From Cytophagales bacterium (GTDB lineage: Bacteria; Bacteroidota; Bacteroidia; Cytophagales; 172606-1), in NCBI GenBank assembly GCA_025455595.1, contig JALOMD010000191.1, forward strand, positions 1-6,184: a DNA stretch of 6,184 nt. The letters are read 5' to 3'. Below the pieces are notes generated by a model. That model did not search any database. It was not told the DNA's origin and worked only from the letters and a program-made list of their open reading frames with translations. Shown piece by piece: positions 3,551-6,184 of this stretch. Position 1 is the stretch's first letter; each line of letters starts with the position of its first letter. The translations under genes were made by a program, and so were the position numbers.

Positions 3551-5704
3551 TTACAAATGTACAACTTGGTTTCGCATAAAAGACTCAACCGCCGCAAACG
3601 CAGCCCGCGTGGTATTGACGATTTCCGCAAACGGAATGGGCGGCTGGCCTCCGTTTCGCAAGAAAGCAAAGTATTGCTCGAACTGGGCTTGGTGTCCTTT
3701 GTCTTGCCGCCCCGAAACCGACGAAAAACCCTTGAAACCGTAGCCTTCCAACTTTCGGAAATTGTCCAGCACCAGCACGCGGCCTTGCGAATAGACTTCA
3801 AGCCGCTCCTTGGCGTACGACTTATGCCCGTTGGCAAAATAATTGACTACGCCTTGCGAACCATTGGCGCATTTGAGCAGGATGCTCACGTTGTCGGCGT
3901 TTTGCGCGGGATGAATGCCCAAGGCCGAAGCCGCCACTTCCACAATCGGGCTGCCTGCGAAAAACTGCACCAAATCTATGAAATGGCACGCCTCGCCGAT
4001 GATGCGGCCGCCGCCCACGGCCGGGTTTTGCGTCCAGTGGTTAGACGGAATGAAACCAGCGTTTACAGCGGCAATAATATTAATTGGCTCGGCGGTGTTG
4101 CCCAACAGCCGCTTGGCTTTCTGCGACAACGGCGCAAAGCGTCGGTTGAAACCCACCATGACCGAAAGTTGCGTTTTGGCCTGCTCGTCAACGATTTCGG
4201 CTAATTCGGCTTCGGTCAAAACCAGCGGTTTTTCTACGAAAACGTGCTTGCCCGCCCGCAAGGCTTGCTGCGTTTGGGCGGCATGCAGATTGTGTTGCGT
4301 GGTGATGATAACCGCCCCCACTGCCGGGTCGGACAGCACGTCTTCATAACGGGTGGTGCTTTGCGCGATACCGTGTTTGCGTGCCAAGTGCGTACCACTC
4401 ACGCCTGACGCACTCACAATGTGCCGCACTTGGACTTTGGTTTTGCCCAAAGCGGGCAGTAAGGTCATTTTGGTGAAATTCCCCGCTCCGATAATAGCGA
4501 CGGCCCCCTCACGGCCTCCCCCGAAGGGGGAGGGGTTGGAAAGCCCTGCCTTTCGGAAAGAGTCGGAAGAGACCTCTACGGAAGTTTTGAAGTCGGGGTT
4601 GTCAGGGTAACGAATAATGGAAGCGATGGAGCGGGATTCCCCGATGTTTTGGTAGATTTTTTGAAAATCCGCCAGTTCAACCGCTTCGGTAACGAGCCGT
4701 TTCACGTCCAAGCGGCCTTTGGCAATGGCATCGAGGACAGTCCGAAAGTTGCGGTTTTCGGTCCAACGAACAAACGGCAGCGGATAGTCAACGCCGCGTT
4801 TTTCGTATTCGTCGTCATAGCGACCCGGCCCGTAGGAGCAGGAAACCTGAAAGGTTAGTTCTTTCTCGTAAAAATCGGCTCGGTTGATGTCCAGCCCAAT
4901 CACCCCAACCAAAACAATCCGTCCGCGTTTGCGGCTCATTTGCGCGGATTGCGCAATCAGTTCGTTGCCTTTTGCCGAAGCCGTAATGATGACGGCATCC
5001 ACACCGATGCCGTCGGTATGCCCCATCGCAATTTTTACGGGGTCGCCGCCTTCAGCGAGGTTATACGCCAAAACACCTTTTTCGCGGGCCAACTGCAGTT
5101 TGTTTTCGTCAAAATCAAACCCGATGACCGTGCAACCGTTGGCCAGCAATAGCTCGCAGGTAATCAGGCCAATCAAGCCCAAGCCCGATACCACAATTGT
5201 TTCGCCCAGCGTCGGGTTTGCCAACCGGATGCCCTGCAAACCGATGGAACCAATGACGGTGAAAGCAGCTTCGTCGTAAGAAACGGCATCGGGAATGCGT
5301 GCCACCAAGTTGCGCGGCACACATACAATCTCGGCATGAGGGCCGTTGGAGGCCACCCGGTCGCCGGGTTTGAAATCCGTCACCCCTTCGCCCACTTCAA
5401 TCACTTCGCCCGCGTTGCAATAGCCCAAAGGGAGCGGCTCACCGAGACGCGTGAACACGGCTTCCAGCGTCGGCATCAGTCCGTCGGTCTTGACTTTATC
5501 CATCACCTGCCGCACTTTGTCGGGCTGCTGCCGCGCCTTTTCAATCAGATTCGACCGTCCGAACTCCACCAACATCCGTTCCGTCCCCAGCGAAACCAGC
5601 GACCGGTGTGTTTTGATGAGTACGTGGCCTTTGCGCACCAACGGCCGGGGCACTTCTTCCAAAATGGTTTCGCCGGTTTTAAACGACTGGATGATTTGCT
5701 TCAT
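3551..5704 (-). CDS. Bi-domain oxidoreductase: MDR dehydrogenase fused to Gfo/Idh/MocA domain
   Basis: A 717-residue fusion from the ATG at 5704. The N-terminal half (about 1-365) is a medium-chain dehydrogenase: MKQIIQSFKTGE start, GroES-like region with LGYCNAGEV (93-101), GLGLIG nucleotide motif (174-179) and an acidic FDFDENK end of the second strand that suggests NAD(H). The usual zinc-ligand signatures (CGTD, GHE) are not seen; the places read SLGTE and LGYCNAGE. The C-terminal half (about 400-717) is a Gfo/Idh/MocA domain: AIIGAGNF (403-410), HVFVEKPL (487-494, EKP lysine), GEACHFIDL (570-578). The fusion type is known from Bacteroidota polysaccharide loci; a role in nucleotide-sugar or sugar oxidation/epimerisation for a surface glycan is inferred. 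An upstream ATG at 5764 would add 20 polar residues; I prefer 5704 because family members begin at MKQ. The inter-domain linker carries a repeat-derived-looking insert. Confidence 0.92.
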   Translation of the reverse strand: MKQIIQSFKTGETILEEVPRPLVRKGHVLIKTHRSLVSLGTERMLVEFGRSNLIEKARQQPDKVRQVMDKVKTDGLMPTLEAVFTRLGEPLPLGYCNAGEVIEVGEGVTDFKPGDRVASNGPHAEIVCVPRNLVARIPDAVSYDEAAFTVIGSIGLQGIRLANPTLGETIVVSGLGLIGLITCELLLANGCTVIGFDFDENKLQLAREKGVLAYNLAEGGDPVKIAMGHTDGIGVDAVIITASAKGNELIAQSAQMSRKRGRIVLVGVIGLDINRADFYEKELTFQVSCSYGPGRYDDEYEKRGVDYPLPFVRWTENRNFRTVLDAIAKGRLDVKRLVTEAVELADFQKIYQNIGESRSIASIIRYPDNPDFKTSVEVSSDSFRKAGLSNPSPFGGGREGAVAIIGAGNFTKMTLLPALGKTKVQVRHIVSASGVSGTHLARKHGIAQSTTRYEDVLSDPAVGAVIITTQHNLHAAQTQQALRAGKHVFVEKPLVLTEAELAEIVDEQAKTQLSVMVGFNRRFAPLSQKAKRLLGNTAEPINIIAAVNAGFIPSNHWTQNPAVGGGRIIGEACHFIDLVQFFAGSPIVEVAASALGIHPAQNADNVSILLKCANGSQGVVNYFANGHKSYAKERLEVYSQGRVLVLDNFRKLEGYGFKGFSSVSGRQDKGHQAQFEQYFAFLRNGGQPPIPFAEIVNTTRAAFAAVESFMRNQVVHL
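4504..4536. repeat. G/C-rich REP-like hairpin inside the coding sequence (domain linker)
   Basis: CCTCCCCC (4515-4522) and GGGGGAGG (4526-4533) make a perfect 8-bp stem with a GAA loop. A second CCCCCTC word sits just before it (4504-4510). On the coding strand it reads as the linker residues NPSPFGGGREGA between the two oxidoreductase domains. The composition is unlike the surrounding gene and resembles the C/G palindromes often scattered between Bacteroidota genes; the insertion origin is inference. Confidence 0.55.
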
Positions 5705-5814
5705 TGACAATTGCGATTCAATCTGTCGGCTGTATTCCGCTTTGTTCACTGAGTTTTTCAACATTCCCTATGCCGCAGTAACAGTACCGATATTTCAAGG
5801 AAAGGCAGGAGGTC

Positions 5815-5842
5815 GCGTTTTGGGCGTTTTTTGCTTAAAACG
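5815..5842 (+). repeat. GCGTTTT palindromic repeat, copy 6 (forward)
   Basis: Identical to copy 3 over 30 nt (5815-5844 versus 1423-1452), although more than 4 kb away. It lies in the 173-bp gap between the glycosyltransferase stop and the oxidoreductase start at 5704, 110 nt upstream of that start. Confidence 0.75.
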
Positions 5843-5877
5843 GCCATCTATTGCTTACAAACGGAGATTCGCTGCAA

Positions 5878-6184
5878 TCAACCGACAAACTCCTTGACAA
5901 TAAAAATCGGACGGTTTTGCACTTCGCGGTACACCATGAACAAATACTCACCGACAATCCCCATGAACACCAACTGAACGGAACCCAAGAAATATATGCT
6001 GAGAACAATTGACGACCAGCCCGGAAGAGCCGTCCCAAGAATTTTGTCAATTATTGTGTACACGCCTGCGGCAAAAAATATAATCATTCCCAGCAGGCCG
6101 GTGTACAGACAAAGTTTCACCGGAAGGTTGGAGAAAGAAAAGATGGCACTAACAGCCAAGCTGGCGAGTTTCCGAAAGCTCATT
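5878..6184 (-). CDS. Polyprenyl-phosphate-type family 2 glycosyltransferase, C-terminal membrane part (runs off right edge)
   Basis: Only the last ~101 residues are in the window; the catalytic GT-A domain lies beyond the right edge. What is present matches the tail of DPM1/GtrB/ArnC-like glycosyltransferases, which attach a sugar to an undecaprenyl or dolichyl phosphate carrier at the cytoplasmic membrane face. Visible are the amphipathic SFRKLASLAVSAIFSFSNLP segment, a first transmembrane helix (about 22-44, ending FFAAGVYTI), a second (about 57-80, SIVLSIYFLGSVQLVFMGIV) and the characteristic GEYLFMVYREVQNRPIFIVKE ending. The Met encoded at 6183 is probably internal, because family members have about 200 more residues upstream. 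It precedes the fused oxidoreductase by 173 bp with a repeat between, so co-transcription is possible but not shown. Confidence 0.88.
   Translation of the reverse strand, partial: MSFRKLASLAVSAIFSFSNLPVKLCLYTGLLGMIIFFAAGVYTIIDKILGTALPGWSSIVLSIYFLGSVQLVFMGIVGEYLFMVYREVQNRPIFIVKEFVG

Noticed and set aside
3479..4204. Plus-strand open frame of 241 codons opposite the fused oxidoreductase
   Set aside because: It lies antisense to a gene with clear domain motifs and its translation shows no recognisable features; it is a shadow frame.

Overview
The window reads as a chromosomal segment of a Bacteroidota bacterium, most likely of the Cytophagales/Saprospirales kind. I infer this from the protein flavours (a KFGGTSVG aspartokinase, a VVAEWN lumazine synthase, a membrane-anchored TPR protein, a fused MDR-Gfo/Idh oxidoreductase), from A-rich leaders without clear Shine-Dalgarno sites, and from intergenic DNA rich in short palindromes. 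The species cannot be named from the sequence alone.

All six recognisable genes lie on the minus strand, so transcription runs from the right end to the left. In that order they are: the C-terminal end of a polyprenyl-phosphate-type family 2 glycosyltransferase (5878 to the right edge); a two-domain oxidoreductase joining a medium-chain dehydrogenase to a Gfo/Idh/MocA domain (3551-5704); a membrane-anchored SGNH/SASA-type carbohydrate acetylesterase (2550-3437); a membrane-anchored TPR protein (1764-2468) ending at a strong intrinsic terminator; 6,7-dimethyl-8-ribityllumazine synthase RibH (930-1406); and the N-terminal 177 residues of an aspartate kinase running off the left edge (1-531).

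The right half has the character of a surface-glycan locus (glycosyltransferase, nucleotide-dependent sugar oxidoreductase, O-acetylesterase). The left half is housekeeping metabolism (riboflavin, aspartate-family amino acids). The gaps of 81 to 398 bp suggest mostly separate transcription units rather than one tight operon.

The unusual content is between the genes. A 28-29 nt palindromic repeat (GCGTTTTGGGC, T-rich loop, GCCCAAAACGC) occurs six times, in every intergenic gap longer than 100 bp, in both orientations. The gap upstream of ribH is almost entirely one 162-bp diverged palindrome bounded by two copies. The gap between ribH and the aspartokinase holds a 97-bp BIME-like structure: two 42-nt units in inverted orientation, each with a conserved head and a second hairpin whose sequence differs but whose 7-bp stem and 3-nt loop are kept. 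A G/C-rich hairpin of REP-like character also sits in frame in the inter-domain linker of the fused oxidoreductase. No CRISPR array, tRNA, rRNA or complete transposase gene is visible.
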